A stretch of 64,000 bases of DNA from Falsiroseomonas ponticola (GTDB lineage Bacteria > Pseudomonadota > Alphaproteobacteria > Acetobacterales > Acetobacteraceae): positions 496,001 to 560,000 of the forward strand of contig NZ_JAERQN010000004.1 of the NCBI RefSeq assembly GCF_016805305.1, in the 5' to 3' direction. A model generated the notes under the pieces. That model worked only from the letters and a program-made list of their open reading frames with translations, was not told where the DNA came from and did not search any database. Every line of letters begins with the position of its first letter. Position 1 is the stretch's first letter. The translations under genes were made by a program, and so were the position numbers. Shown here one piece after another: positions 49,759-58,780 of this stretch.

Positions 49759-52416
49759 CTAACCGAGGTCGTACCGGAAGCCGCCGGCATCATCGACGCC
49801 GACCTGCACCCGGGTGATCTCCAGCCCCTCCGCCAGGCGCGCCAGGATGCCCGCGGAAAGCTCGGGCAGCAGGGTCCGGCTGAGGATGTTGTCGATGTTG
49901 CGCGCGCCGCTCTCCACTTCCTTGCAGCGGGAGACGATGGTCTCCGGCACGCTGTCGTCGAAGTGCAGAGGCACGCCGTAATTCTCCATCACCCGCTTGC
50001 CGATGCTGCGCAGCTTGAGGACGCAGATCCGCTTCAGGATCTCATCCGCCAGCGGGTAGTAGATGACGACGTTGCAGCGGCCGAGGAAGGCGGGCTTGAA
50101 GACCTTCAGCAGGTCGGGCTGCAGCGCGTCGCGCAGCGGCTCCGGGTCCGGCGCCGTGTCGGGATCGGCGCAGAGCTTGGCGATGGTGTCGGTGCCGGCG
50201 TTGGAGGTCATGATGACGACGGTGTTGCGGAAGTCGATGTCCCGCCCTTCCCCATCCTTCATCTGGCCCTTGTCGAAGACCTGGTAGAACACGTCCTGCA
50301 CGCCGGGATGGGCCTTCTCCATCTCATCGAGCAGCACCACCGAATAGGGGCGGCGGCGCACGGCTTCGGTCAGCACGCCGCCTTCGCCATAGCCGACATA
50401 GCCGGGCGGCGAGCCCATGAGGAGCGATACCTTATGCTCCTCCTTGAACTCGCTCATGTTGATGACTGTAAGATTTTGTTCGCCACCGTAGAGCAGGTCC
50501 GCGACGGCGAGCGCCGTTTCCGTCTTGCCGACGCCGGAGGTGCCCGCCATCAGGAAGACGCCGATCGGCTTGCGCGGGTCGGTCAGCCCGGCGCGGCTGG
50601 TGCGGATGGCCTGCGCGATGGCGTCCAGCGCATGGTCCTGGCCGACGACGCGCTCCATCAGCTTCTGCTTCAGGTTCAGCACGGTCTTGATCTCGTCGGA
50701 GACCATGCGGCCGACGGGGATGCCGGTCCAGGTCGCGACCACTTCCGCGACGGCCTGGCCATCCACCACCGGATGCACCAGCGGCTCCTCCCCCTGCAGC
50801 GCCTTCAGCGATGCGGCGGCTTCCGCGAGTTCGGCGCGGATCGCGGCCTGGTCCTCGGCCGGCGCGCCGGGCGTGAGGTCGAGCGCCGCGCTTTCGGCGC
50901 GGGCGCGCAGGTCCCGCATGCGGGCGACCAGCGCCTTCTCCTGCTCCCACCGCGTATTCAGCGCATCGAGTTCCGCCTGCGCCTTGTCGCGATCCGCCTC
51001 CAGCGCCGCGATGCGGGCCGCATGGTCGGCGCCGGTGGCGAGTTCGCGGCCGATGGCGCCGAGCTCCGTCGCCACCAGCTCGATCCGCCGGATGCGGTCC
51101 TCGACCGGCGCGGGGACGGAAGCCTGGCTCATCGCCACGCGGGCACAGGCGGTGTCGAGCAGCGAGACGCCCTTGTCCGGCAATTGGCGGGAGGGGATGA
51201 AGCGCGCGGAGAGCTTCACCGCATCCTCGATCGCCTCGTCCAGGATGCGCACGCCGTGGTGCTTCTCCAGCGTCTTCACCAGGCCGCGCAGCATGGCCAT
51301 GGCCAGCGGCTCCGACGGCTCCTCCACCTTCACTACCTGGAAGCGGCGGGTCAGCGCGGCGTCCTTCTCGAAGTACTTCTTGTACTCGGCCCAGGTGGTG
51401 GCGGCGACGCAGCGCAGCTCGCCGCGGGCGAGCGCGGGCTTCAGCAGGTTGGCGGCATCGTTCTGCCCGGCCTGGCCGCCGGCGCCGATCAGCGTATGGG
51501 CTTCGTCGATGAACATGACGATGGGCGTGGGCGATGCCTTCACCGTGTCGATTACGCCCTTCAGGCGGTTCTCGAACTCCCCCTTCACGCCCGCGCCGGC
51601 CTGCAGCAGGCCGAGGTCGAGCGACATCAGCTTCACGTTCTTCAGCGCGGCGGGCACGTCGCCGGCGGCGATGCGCAGCGCGAGCCCCTCCACCACCGCC
51701 GTCTTGCCGACGCCGGGTTCGCCGGTGAGGATCGGGTTGTTCTGGCGGCGGCGCGTGAGGATATCGACCATCTGCCGGATCTCGGCATCGCGGCCGAGGA
51801 TGGGATCGATCCTGCCGGCCTTGGCCTGCGCCGTCAGGTCCGTGCAGAATTGTTCCAGCGGCCCGCCGCCGCGCGGCGCCTCACTGGCCGGCGCGGCGGT
51901 GCCGGGCGCGGCGGCGGCCACGGCTTCGGCCTGCGCGCCTTCCTCGCTGCCCGCGGAAAGCTCGGCCAGGTTGCGGCGGATGGCATCCGCGGGCAGGGCG
52001 GAGAGGGTCGGGCTGCTGTCCTTCAGCGCGCGCGCCAGCGCATCATCCGACAGCAGCGCGGCCAGCAGGTGGCCGCTGCGGATCCGCGTGGCATTGGCTT
52101 CGAGCGAGGCGATGAGCCAGGCCTCGCGAAGCCAGGTGACGATGTCGGGCGAGAGGGCAGGCGCGCGCGCATTGCCGGTGCGCAGCCGGTCCAGCGCGCG
52201 CGTCAGCTCCGCCCCCACGCGGCCGGCATCGACTTCCCGCTTCCGCAGGATGGCGGTGATGTCGCTGCCCGCGGCTTCGACCAGCTTCAGCAGGACGTGC
52301 TCGATCTCGACATTGTAGTGGCTGCGCGACAGCGTCAGCCCCGCCGCGGCTTCCAGCTGCCTCCGGCCAACCTCGCTCAGCCGGCCGACGACGGATTTGA
52401 GATCGACTGCGACCAT
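49759..52416 (-). CDS. tssH: T6SS AAA+ ATPase ClpV (TssH)
   Basis: An 885-residue Clp/Hsp100 ATPase: N-terminal Clp repeats (1-150), first AAA domain with GEPGVGKT near 230 and IVMFIDEAHTLIGAGG, a coiled-coil middle region (about 420-530), second AAA domain with GTSGVGKTETALAVA near 622 and VVLLDEMEKAHPGVQD. NVVIYYPL and ARNIDNI near the end are typical of the ClpV branch. It disassembles contracted TssBC sheaths. ATG 52416 has GAGGA upstream. It diverges from tssA. Confidence 0.95.
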   Translation of the reverse strand: MVAVDLKSVVGRLSEVGRRQLEAAAGLTLSRSHYNVEIEHVLLKLVEAAGSDITAILRKREVDAGRVGAELTRALDRLRTGNARAPALSPDIVTWLREAWLIASLEANATRIRSGHLLAALLSDDALARALKDSSPTLSALPADAIRRNLAELSAGSEEGAQAEAVAAAAPGTAAPASEAPRGGGPLEQFCTDLTAQAKAGRIDPILGRDAEIRQMVDILTRRRQNNPILTGEPGVGKTAVVEGLALRIAAGDVPAALKNVKLMSLDLGLLQAGAGVKGEFENRLKGVIDTVKASPTPIVMFIDEAHTLIGAGGQAGQNDAANLLKPALARGELRCVAATTWAEYKKYFEKDAALTRRFQVVKVEEPSEPLAMAMLRGLVKTLEKHHGVRILDEAIEDAVKLSARFIPSRQLPDKGVSLLDTACARVAMSQASVPAPVEDRIRRIELVATELGAIGRELATGADHAARIAALEADRDKAQAELDALNTRWEQEKALVARMRDLRARAESAALDLTPGAPAEDQAAIRAELAEAAASLKALQGEEPLVHPVVDGQAVAEVVATWTGIPVGRMVSDEIKTVLNLKQKLMERVVGQDHALDAIAQAIRTSRAGLTDPRKPIGVFLMAGTSGVGKTETALAVADLLYGGEQNLTVINMSEFKEEHKVSLLMGSPPGYVGYGEGGVLTEAVRRRPYSVVLLDEMEKAHPGVQDVFYQVFDKGQMKDGEGRDIDFRNTVVIMTSNAGTDTIAKLCADPDTAPDPEPLRDALQPDLLKVFKPAFLGRCNVVIYYPLADEILKRICVLKLRSIGKRVMENYGVPLHFDDSVPETIVSRCKEVESGARNIDNILSRTLLPELSAGILARLAEGLEITRVQVGVDDAGGFRYDLG

Positions 52417-52589
52417 TCGATTATCATCCTCAGCCGTGCCGGCGAAAAAGCCGCTGGTCCGCGTCGCCGGCCGATGGCAGGCTGACCATCGACAGCATCC
52501 ACAACGCGCGGTTGCGGGTCCAGAGCGAAACAAGGCGCGCGAAACAGCGCAACACAAAAGTCACGCCGGGGCGAGGCTATAAGGACGAC

Positions 52590-53702
52590 ATGAGCGGTCA
52601 TCCCATCGACATCGATGCATTGCTTGCACCGCTGGATCACGGCGATGGCGGCGCGGGCGAGGATCTGCGGTCGGACTACTCGCCGACCTCCCCCTATCAG
52701 CGCCTTCGCGATGCCCGCGCGGCGGCGCGCGCGGAGGAGCGTGCCCGCGACGCGGATGGCGAGGTCGATGCGCCGGTGGCCGAGGCGTGGCGCGACGTCA
52801 CGCGGATCGGCGTGGAGGCGCTGTCCTCGCGCAGCAAGGACCTGGAGATCGCATCCTGGCTGACGGAAGCGCTGGTGCGCCACCACGGGCTCGATGGGCT
52901 CGCGGCCGGCGCGGCGCTGATCCAGGGGCTGTGCGAGGGCTTCTGGGACCATGCCTTCCCCCTGCCGGACGATGAGGGGCTCGATGGCCGCTCCGCGCCG
53001 ATCGGCGGCCTGGCGGGCGCGGGGGTGGACGGCACCGTCATGCAGCCGCTGCGCCGCCTGCCGCTGTTCCGGCGCGCCGATGGATCGCCGCTCGGCCTCT
53101 ACCAGTGGGACCAGGCGGAGGAGACGGACGGCATCATCAACGAGGAGCGCCGCCAGGCGCGGCGCGATGCCGGCGTGCCGGAACTCGCGACGCTGGAGGC
53201 GGAGGCGCGGTACGATCGCGGCTTCCTCGCCGGCGTCGCGGAATCCGCCGTGGCGGCGCTGGAGGCCTGGCGCGCGATGGAGGCGGTGACGGAAAGCCGC
53301 TTCGGCAGCGAGTCTCCCTCCACCCGCAACGTGGCCGCGGTCGTCGAGCGCATCATCGAGGTGACGCGCCGGCTGCTGGGGCCGGCGGAGGAAGGCGCCG
53401 CGGAGGCGGAGGAGGCGGGCCCCGCCGCTTCGACCGGCGGCGCGGCGCCCGCGATGGCCGCCTCGGGCGGCGGCGGCGGCGGGGCGATCCGCACGCGGGA
53501 GGATGCGCTGCGCGAACTCGGCCGCATCGCCGATTTCTTCCGCGCGACGGAGCCGCATTCGCCGCTCGCGTACACGCTGGAGGAAGCGGTGCGCCGCGGG
53601 CGGATGACGCTGCCGGAGCTGCTGGCCGAGATCATGCCGGATGAGGAGGCGCGCCACGGCATGCTCTCCCGCCTCGGCATCCGGCCGGAAGCGGCGCAAT
53701 GA
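52590..53702 (+). CDS. tssA: T6SS baseplate/cap protein TssA (ImpA family)
   Basis: A 370-residue protein with the ImpA N-terminal domain (PF06812) over residues 5-130: IDALLAPLDHGDGGAGEDLR, WRDVTRIGVEALSSRSKDLE, and GFWDHAFPLPDDEGLDGR. An Ala/Gly-rich linker joins a C-terminal part, ALRELGRIADFFRATEPHSP followed by ETLEEAVRRGR-like sequence (seen as YTLEEAVRRGRMTLPELL). TssA primes tube and sheath assembly. AAGGA precedes ATG 52590. It is the first rightward gene, 173 bp from the clpV start. Confidence 0.92.
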   Translation: MSGHPIDIDALLAPLDHGDGGAGEDLRSDYSPTSPYQRLRDARAAARAEERARDADGEVDAPVAEAWRDVTRIGVEALSSRSKDLEIASWLTEALVRHHGLDGLAAGAALIQGLCEGFWDHAFPLPDDEGLDGRSAPIGGLAGAGVDGTVMQPLRRLPLFRRADGSPLGLYQWDQAEETDGIINEERRQARRDAGVPELATLEAEARYDRGFLAGVAESAVAALEAWRAMEAVTESRFGSESPSTRNVAAVVERIIEVTRRLLGPAEEGAAEAEEAGPAASTGGAAPAMAASGGGGGGAIRTREDALRELGRIADFFRATEPHSPLAYTLEEAVRRGRMTLPELLAEIMPDEEARHGMLSRLGIRPEAAQ

Positions 53703-53712
53703 CGATCCGGCG

Positions 53713-53758
53713 GGCCCCGCCGTGAAACACGCGAAACGTGTATCACGCGAACGGGGCC
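53713..53758. promoter_or_regulatory. Nested inverted and direct repeats ahead of tssB
   Basis: GGCCCCG (53713-53719) and CGGGGCC (53752-53758) enclose a hairpin ACACG/CGTGT (53727-53741) and two direct copies of CACGCGAA (53728 and 53744) spaced 16 bp. It lies in the 202-bp gap between tssA and tssB. TTGACG (53778-53783) with a weak -10 (GCTAAG, 53801) follows, so the repeats may be an operator as well as a terminator for tssA. Confidence 0.45.
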
Positions 53759-53904
53759 ATCCGGGTGCCCGGCATGGTTGACGCCCCCGTCAGCCGCTGG
53801 GCTAAGCTGGTTGTGCAGAATGCGCCCAACCGCGACAGCGCCTGCGCATCCTGCGCGGCGTGGCGTGGACAAGGGCAGGAACGGACAAGGGGCGGCGAGA
53901 GGCC

Positions 53905-54411
53905 ATGACGAGCGTTCATGACAAGCTGGCGCGGGTGCGCAAGCCGCGCGTCCACATCACCTACGAGGTCGAGACGGAAGGCGCCGCCATCGTGCGGGAG
54001 CTGCCCTTCGTCGTCGGCGTGATGGGAGACTATGCCGGCGACCCGGCGGAGCCGCTGAAGCCGCTGGCGGAGCGGAAGTTCGTCCAGATCGACCGCGACA
54101 ACTTCAACGACGTGATGGCCCGCATCGCGCCCGGCCTAAACCTGAAGGTGGACAACACCCTGGCCGGCGATGGCAGCCAGATGGCGGTGAACCTGAAGTT
54201 CAAGTCGATGGATGATTTCGACCCGGCCAAGGTCGCGGAACAGGTGCCGGCGCTGAAGGCGCTGCTGGAGACGCGCGCCAAGCTGCGCGACCTGATGAGC
54301 AAGGTGGACCGGTCCGACGAGCTGGAGAGCCTGCTGGAGCAGGTGCTGAACGACAAGTCGAAGCTGGATGCGCTGTCGGCCGAACTCGGCCTCGACAAGA
54401 AGGAGGGCTGA
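53905..54411 (+). CDS. tssB: T6SS contractile sheath small subunit TssB
   Basis: A 168-residue Tss[21 protein letters not shown] at the start, [32 protein letters not shown] and a charged C-terminal helix that intertwines with TssC. TssB and TssC polymerise around Hcp and contract to fire. ATG 53905 follows GAGAGG. It is the first gene of a nine- or ten-gene rightward operon; three bases to tssC. Confidence 0.95.
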   Translation: MTSVHDKLARVRKPRVHITYEVETEGAAIVRELPFVVGVMGDYAGDPAEPLKPLAERKFVQIDRDNFNDVMARIAPGLNLKVDNTLAGDGSQMAVNLKFKSMDDFDPAKVAEQVPALKALLETRAKLRDLMSKVDRSDELESLLEQVLNDKSKLDALSAELGLDKKEG

Positions 54412-54414
54412 GCC

Positions 54415-55908
54415 ATGAGCTCGACGCAGTCACAGCCCTCGGGCGGCGCCACGACGACGGAGGAGACGGGACTCGGCCTGCTCGACCAGGTCATCGGCGC
54501 GACCAAGCAGACGGAGCGCGACCGCGCGCAGGAACTGATCAAGGCGCTGACCGAGGAGGCGCTGAAGGGCACCGTCACCTTCAGCCGCAACCTCAGCCAG
54601 ACCTTCGACCGCGCCATCGCCGCGATCGACGCCAAGGTCAGCGAACAGCTGAACGCGGTGATGCACCATCCCCGCTTCACGCAGCTGGAAGGCAGCTGGC
54701 GCGGGCTGCACTACCTCGTCTCCAACAGCGAGACGGGGACGAGCCTCAAGATCCGCATGCTGCAGGCCAGCAAGCGCGACATCAGCCGCGACCTGCAGCG
54801 CGCGGTGGAGTTCGACCAGAGCCAGCTCTTCAAGAAGCTCTACGAGAACGAGTTCGGCACGCCGGGCGGCGAGCCCTATGGCGCCATTGTCGGCGACTAC
54901 GAATGGACCGCCCATCCGGATGACGTGGAGACGCTGCGGCTGATCTCCAACGTCGCGGCCGGCGCCTTCGCGCCCTTCATCTCCGGCGTCGGCGCGGGCA
55001 TGTTCGGCATGCAGGATTGGCGGGAGCTGTCCAAGCCGCGCGATCTGGCGAAGATCTTCGAGACGCAGGAATACGCGAAGTGGCGCTCCTTCCGCGAGAC
55101 GGAGGATGCGCGCTTCGTCGCCCTCGTCATGCCGCGCGTCATCGCCCGCCTGCCCTATGGCGCCGCCACCAAGGCGGTGGAGGAATTCGCCTATGAGGAG
55201 GCGCCGCGCAACGCGGACGGCACCGCGCGGGCGATGGACCACAACGAGTATTGCTGGATGAACGCGGCCTATGTGAAGGCCGCGCGCCTCACCGACGCCT
55301 TCGCCCAGTACGGCTTCTGCACCGCGATCCGCGGCGCGGAGGGCGGCGGCAAGGTGGCGAACCTGCCGAACCACGTCTTCACCTCCGACGACGGCGACAG
55401 CGACGCCAAGTGCCCGACCGAGATCGGCATCACCGACCGGCGGGAGGCGGAGCTGAGCGCACTCGGCTTCCTGCCGCTCTGCCACTACAAGAACACGGAT
55501 TACGCGGTGTTCTTCGGCTCGCAATCCGTGCAGAAGCCGAAGAAGTACGACCGGCCGGAGGCGACGGCGAATGCCGCCATCTCCGCCCGCCTTCCCTACA
55601 TGATGGCGACGAGCCGCTTCGCGCACTACCTGAAGGTGATGGCGCGGGACAAGATCGGGTCCTTCATGGAAGCGTCGGATTGCGAGACCTGGCTGAACCG
55701 CTGGATCCAGAACTACGTCAACCCGATGGAAGGGGCGGGCCAGGAATCGCGCGCCAAGTATCCGCTGCGGGAAGCGATGATCGAGGTGAAGGAAGTGCCA
55801 GGCAAGCCCGGCGTGTACAACGCCGTCGCGCATCTGCGACCCTGGCTGCAGATGGAGGAACTCACGACCTCCATGCGCATGGTCGCGCGGATTCCGCAGA
55901 AGTCCTGA
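54415..55908 (+). CDS. tssC: T6SS contractile sheath large subunit TssC
   Basis: A 497-residue TssC with [67 protein letters not shown] and the C-terminal [16 protein letters not shown]. All hallmarks of the main sheath subunit are present, and length is typical. A shorter paralogue follows directly. It pairs with TssB. Confidence 0.95.
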   Translation: MSSTQSQPSGGATTTEETGLGLLDQVIGATKQTERDRAQELIKALTEEALKGTVTFSRNLSQTFDRAIAAIDAKVSEQLNAVMHHPRFTQLEGSWRGLHYLVSNSETGTSLKIRMLQASKRDISRDLQRAVEFDQSQLFKKLYENEFGTPGGEPYGAIVGDYEWTAHPDDVETLRLISNVAAGAFAPFISGVGAGMFGMQDWRELSKPRDLAKIFETQEYAKWRSFRETEDARFVALVMPRVIARLPYGAATKAVEEFAYEEAPRNADGTARAMDHNEYCWMNAAYVKAARLTDAFAQYGFCTAIRGAEGGGKVANLPNHVFTSDDGDSDAKCPTEIGITDRREAELSALGFLPLCHYKNTDYAVFFGSQSVQKPKKYDRPEATANAAISARLPYMMATSRFAHYLKVMARDKIGSFMEASDCETWLNRWIQNYVNPMEGAGQESRAKYPLREAMIEVKEVPGKPGVYNAVAHLRPWLQMEELTTSMRMVARIPQKS

Positions 55909-55929
55909 CCCCGGACAGGACCGCCGATC

Positions 55930-57462
55930 ATGCCCGCGGAGGCCGCGCCGCCGCCGCTGCGAGAGGCGGTCCTCACCGGCCGGTATTTCGGCCGCACCGA
56001 TGCCGCCGCGGCGGCCGGCCTCGCCGCGCTGGTCGCGGCGACGGATGCGGCCGCGGTGCTGCGCGACTGGTTCGGGCAGGCGCGGCTCGCGATCCTCGCG
56101 CGGGACGAACAGCCGGGCGAGGCGCTGCGCGGCGCGATCGACCGCGACATCGCGCGGATCGACCAGCTCGTCTCCGCGCAGCTCGATGCCGTGCTGCATG
56201 CCGCGCGGCTGCGGCGGCTGGAAGGGTCCTGGCGCGGCCTGGCCTGGCTGGTGGACCGGCTGCCGCCTGGCGGCGGGCGCATCCGCGTGAAGCTGCTGAC
56301 CGCGCGCTGGACGGAGATCTGCCGCGACCTGGAACGCGCGGTCGAATTCGACCAGAGCCAGATGTTCCGCAAGGTCTATGAGGAGGAGTTCGGCACCGCC
56401 GGCGGCGAGCCCTTCGGCCTGATCGCGGCGGATTACGAGATCCGGCACCTGCCCTCCCCCACCCATCCCACCGACGATGTCGGCGCGCTGACGGCGCTGG
56501 CGGGCGTCGCGGCGGCGGCCTTCACGCCCATCGTCTTCGCGGCCTCGCCGGAACTCGTGGGCCTCGACAGCTTCGCCGATGCGCAGCCCGCCTTCGACAT
56601 CGCAAGCGTGCTGCAGGGGCCGGAGCATGCGCGCTGGCGCAACGCGGCGACGCAGGAGGACATGCGCTTCCTCTGCGTCGCGCTGCCGCGCGTGCTGGCG
56701 CGCGCGCCCTGGGCGGATGATGGCGCGCGGGCCGATCGCTTCCGCTACCGCGGCCATGCCGCGGGGGCGGCGCAGCGGGTCTGGACCACGCCGGTCTATG
56801 CGCTGGCCGCCGTCGCCATCCGCGCCTTCGAGCGCTTCGGCTGGCCCGGGGAGGTGCGCGGCGCCGAGCCGCAGGAGGACCCCGTGGGCGGCGTGGTGGA
56901 TGGCCTGGCGTGGGAGGCCTTCGCCTCCGATCCGCCGCGCGGGCCGCCGCCCCGCCCGCCGCTCGACCTCGCGCTCACGGATGAGCAGGAGCGCCAGATC
57001 AGCGATGGGCGCCTGGTGCCGCTCTCCGCGCTGGAGGCGCAGGCCGAGGCCAGCTTCGGCGCGCTGCCGTCCCTGCACCGCCCGCCGCGCATGAACACGG
57101 CCATCGCCGATGCCAACCAGCGCCTGTCCACGCAGGTGAACACGCTGCTCTGCGTCAGCCGCTTCGCCCACTGCATCAAGCTGATGGGGCGGGACATGGT
57201 GGGTTCGGGGCGGGAGGCGGAGGAGGTGCAGCTGGTGCTGCAGAACTGGCTGAGCCGCTTCGTCAGCGGCCTCGGCACCGGGGGCGCCGAGGTGACGGCG
57301 AAGTACCCGCTGCTGGATGCGAAGGTCGAGGTGCGGGAGCGCCGCGGCAAGCCCGGCGTCTATGGCTGCACCGTGCATCTGCAGCCCCACCACCAGCTGG
57401 ATGAGGTCGGCGCGGCCTTCCGGCTCGTCACCGAATTCGCGCCCCGCCGCGTGGCGGCGTAA
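55930..57462 (+). CDS. Second TssC-like sheath protein
   Basis: A 510-residue TssC paralogue: [75 protein letters not shown] and VLQNWLSRFVSGL match the corresponding parts of the first TssC but with many changes and an extra N-terminal segment (MPAEAAPPPLREAVLTG). Agrobacterium T6SS loci also carry two tssC genes in tandem. Whether it enters the sheath, caps it or does something else cannot be told from sequence. Confidence 0.88.
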   Translation: MPAEAAPPPLREAVLTGRYFGRTDAAAAAGLAALVAATDAAAVLRDWFGQARLAILARDEQPGEALRGAIDRDIARIDQLVSAQLDAVLHAARLRRLEGSWRGLAWLVDRLPPGGGRIRVKLLTARWTEICRDLERAVEFDQSQMFRKVYEEEFGTAGGEPFGLIAADYEIRHLPSPTHPTDDVGALTALAGVAAAAFTPIVFAASPELVGLDSFADAQPAFDIASVLQGPEHARWRNAATQEDMRFLCVALPRVLARAPWADDGARADRFRYRGHAAGAAQRVWTTPVYALAAVAIRAFERFGWPGEVRGAEPQEDPVGGVVDGLAWEAFASDPPRGPPPRPPLDLALTDEQERQISDGRLVPLSALEAQAEASFGALPSLHRPPRMNTAIADANQRLSTQVNTLLCVSRFAHCIKLMGRDMVGSGREAEEVQLVLQNWLSRFVSGLGTGGAEVTAKYPLLDAKVEVRERRGKPGVYGCTVHLQPHHQLDEVGAAFRLVTEFAPRRVAA

Positions 57463-57491
57463 CCGATGACAGCCGCAGGGAAGACAGGACG

Positions 57492-58271
57492 ATGACGACC
57501 GCAGGGGATGCCTTCCGCGCCGGGGACCTGGCCGGCGCGCTGGCCGCCGCCACCGCCGCGGTGAAGGCGGCGCCGGCCGATGCCGATGCCCGCTGGCTGC
57601 TGGCCGAGCTGCTGCTGTTCAGCGGCGAGGCGGAGCGCGCCGACCGCATGCTGGACGCCGCCGCGCTGCATGAGCCGAACCCCGCGGTGCTGGAGTTCCG
57701 CCGCCTGCTGCGGGCGGAGGTCGTGCGCGGCCAGGTGCTGCGGGAAGGGCGCGCGCCGAAATACCAGGGGGATGATGCGACGCCGGCGCAGCAGGCGGCG
57801 CTGCGCGCCCGCATCGCCCTGCGCGCGGGCGACCTGGCGGCGGCGGCCGATGCGTCGGCGGAGGCCGAGGCGCTGCGCCCGCGCGTGCCCGGCAAGGCGG
57901 GCGACACGCCCTTCGACGATCTGCGCGACGCGGATGACCTGATGGCGGCGGAGTTCGAGGTGCTGACCACGGCCGGCGAGCACATGCTGGTGCCGGTGGA
58001 ACGCGTGCGGTCGCTGAGCTTCGACCCGCCGCGCCGGCCGCGCGACCTCTACTGGCGGCGCACCATGATCGAGCTGAAGGACGGCACGGAGGGCGTGGTC
58101 TTCATGCCCGCCCTCTATCCGGGGCCGGAGAGCGACACCGGCCTGAAGCTGGGCCGCGCCACGGATTGGACGGAGGATGCGGGCCCGGTGCGCGGCCGGG
58201 GGCAGCGCGTGCTGCTGGCGGGGGAGGAGGCGCTGCCGATCGCCGCCGCCACCAGCCTGGTGTTCGATTGA
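57492..58271 (+). CDS. tagJ: T6SS accessory protein TagJ (ImpE family)
   Basis: A 259-residue ImpE protein: an N-terminal TPR-like helical part (AGDLAGALAAATAAVKAAPADAD, given here as AGDLAGALAAATAAVKAA, then RWLLAELLLFSGEAERA) and a C-terminal beta domain with FEVLTTAGEHMLVPVE, RRPRDLYWR and PALYPGPESD. TagJ binds the TssB N-terminal helix and modulates sheath disassembly with ClpV in some systems. Its TGA overlaps the TTG start of tssE. Confidence 0.9.
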   Translation: MTTAGDAFRAGDLAGALAAATAAVKAAPADADARWLLAELLLFSGEAERADRMLDAAALHEPNPAVLEFRRLLRAEVVRGQVLREGRAPKYQGDDATPAQQAALRARIALRAGDLAAAADASAEAEALRPRVPGKAGDTPFDDLRDADDLMAAEFEVLTTAGEHMLVPVERVRSLSFDPPRRPRDLYWRRTMIELKDGTEGVVFMPALYPGPESDTGLKLGRATDWTEDAGPVRGRGQRVLLAGEEALPIAAATSLVFD

Positions 58272-58777
58272 GCGGCTTCCGCCCCGGCGGTGCCCCGCGC
58301 GGCCCGGTGCAACGGGCGCGGCTGCCGCTGCTCGACCGGCTGCTGGATGCGGACCCCGCGACGCCGGAGCCGCCGCCGCCCAGCGCCGCCGTGGCGCTCG
58401 ACATCCTGCGCGCCGCGGTGCGGCGGGACCTGGAGGCGGTGCTGAACGCGCGCCGCCGCCGCCGGCCGCTGCCCCCGCATCTCGGGGAGTTGCCGGCCTC
58501 GCCGCTCGGCTACGGGATCCCGGATGCGACCTCCGGCGCCTATGCCGTGCCGGAACGGCGGCATGCGCTGGCGATGGAGGTGGAGGCGACGATCCGGCGC
58601 TTCGAGCCGCGGCTGATGACGGTGCATGTGACGCTGATCGAGGATGAGGAGAACCTCGGCCGCGCGTTGCGGCTGAAGGTGGACGCCGTGCTGCGCGCCG
58701 ACCCGGTGCCGGAGCCCGTGAGCTTCGAGACGCTGCTGGAACCCGTGTCCCGCGACGTGACGGTGCGGGAGGGATAG
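58268..58777 (+). CDS. tssE: T6SS baseplate protein TssE (gp25-like)
   Basis: A 169-residue gp25-like protein: LLDRLLDADPATPE near the N-terminus, LRAAVRRDLEAVLNARRRRR, the YGIPD motif (SPLGYGIPDATS) and a C-terminal IRRFEPRLMTVHVTL with EDEEN. The start is TTG 58268, which overlaps the tagJ stop (TTGA) and yields the usual MSGFRP-type beginning; no better start is in frame. It joins TssFG to the sheath base. Confidence 0.9.
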   Translation: MSGFRPGGAPRGPVQRARLPLLDRLLDADPATPEPPPPSAAVALDILRAAVRRDLEAVLNARRRRRPLPPHLGELPASPLGYGIPDATSGAYAVPERRHALAMEVEATIRRFEPRLMTVHVTLIEDEENLGRALRLKVDAVLRADPVPEPVSFETLLEPVSRDVTVREG

Positions 58778-58780
58778 GCG

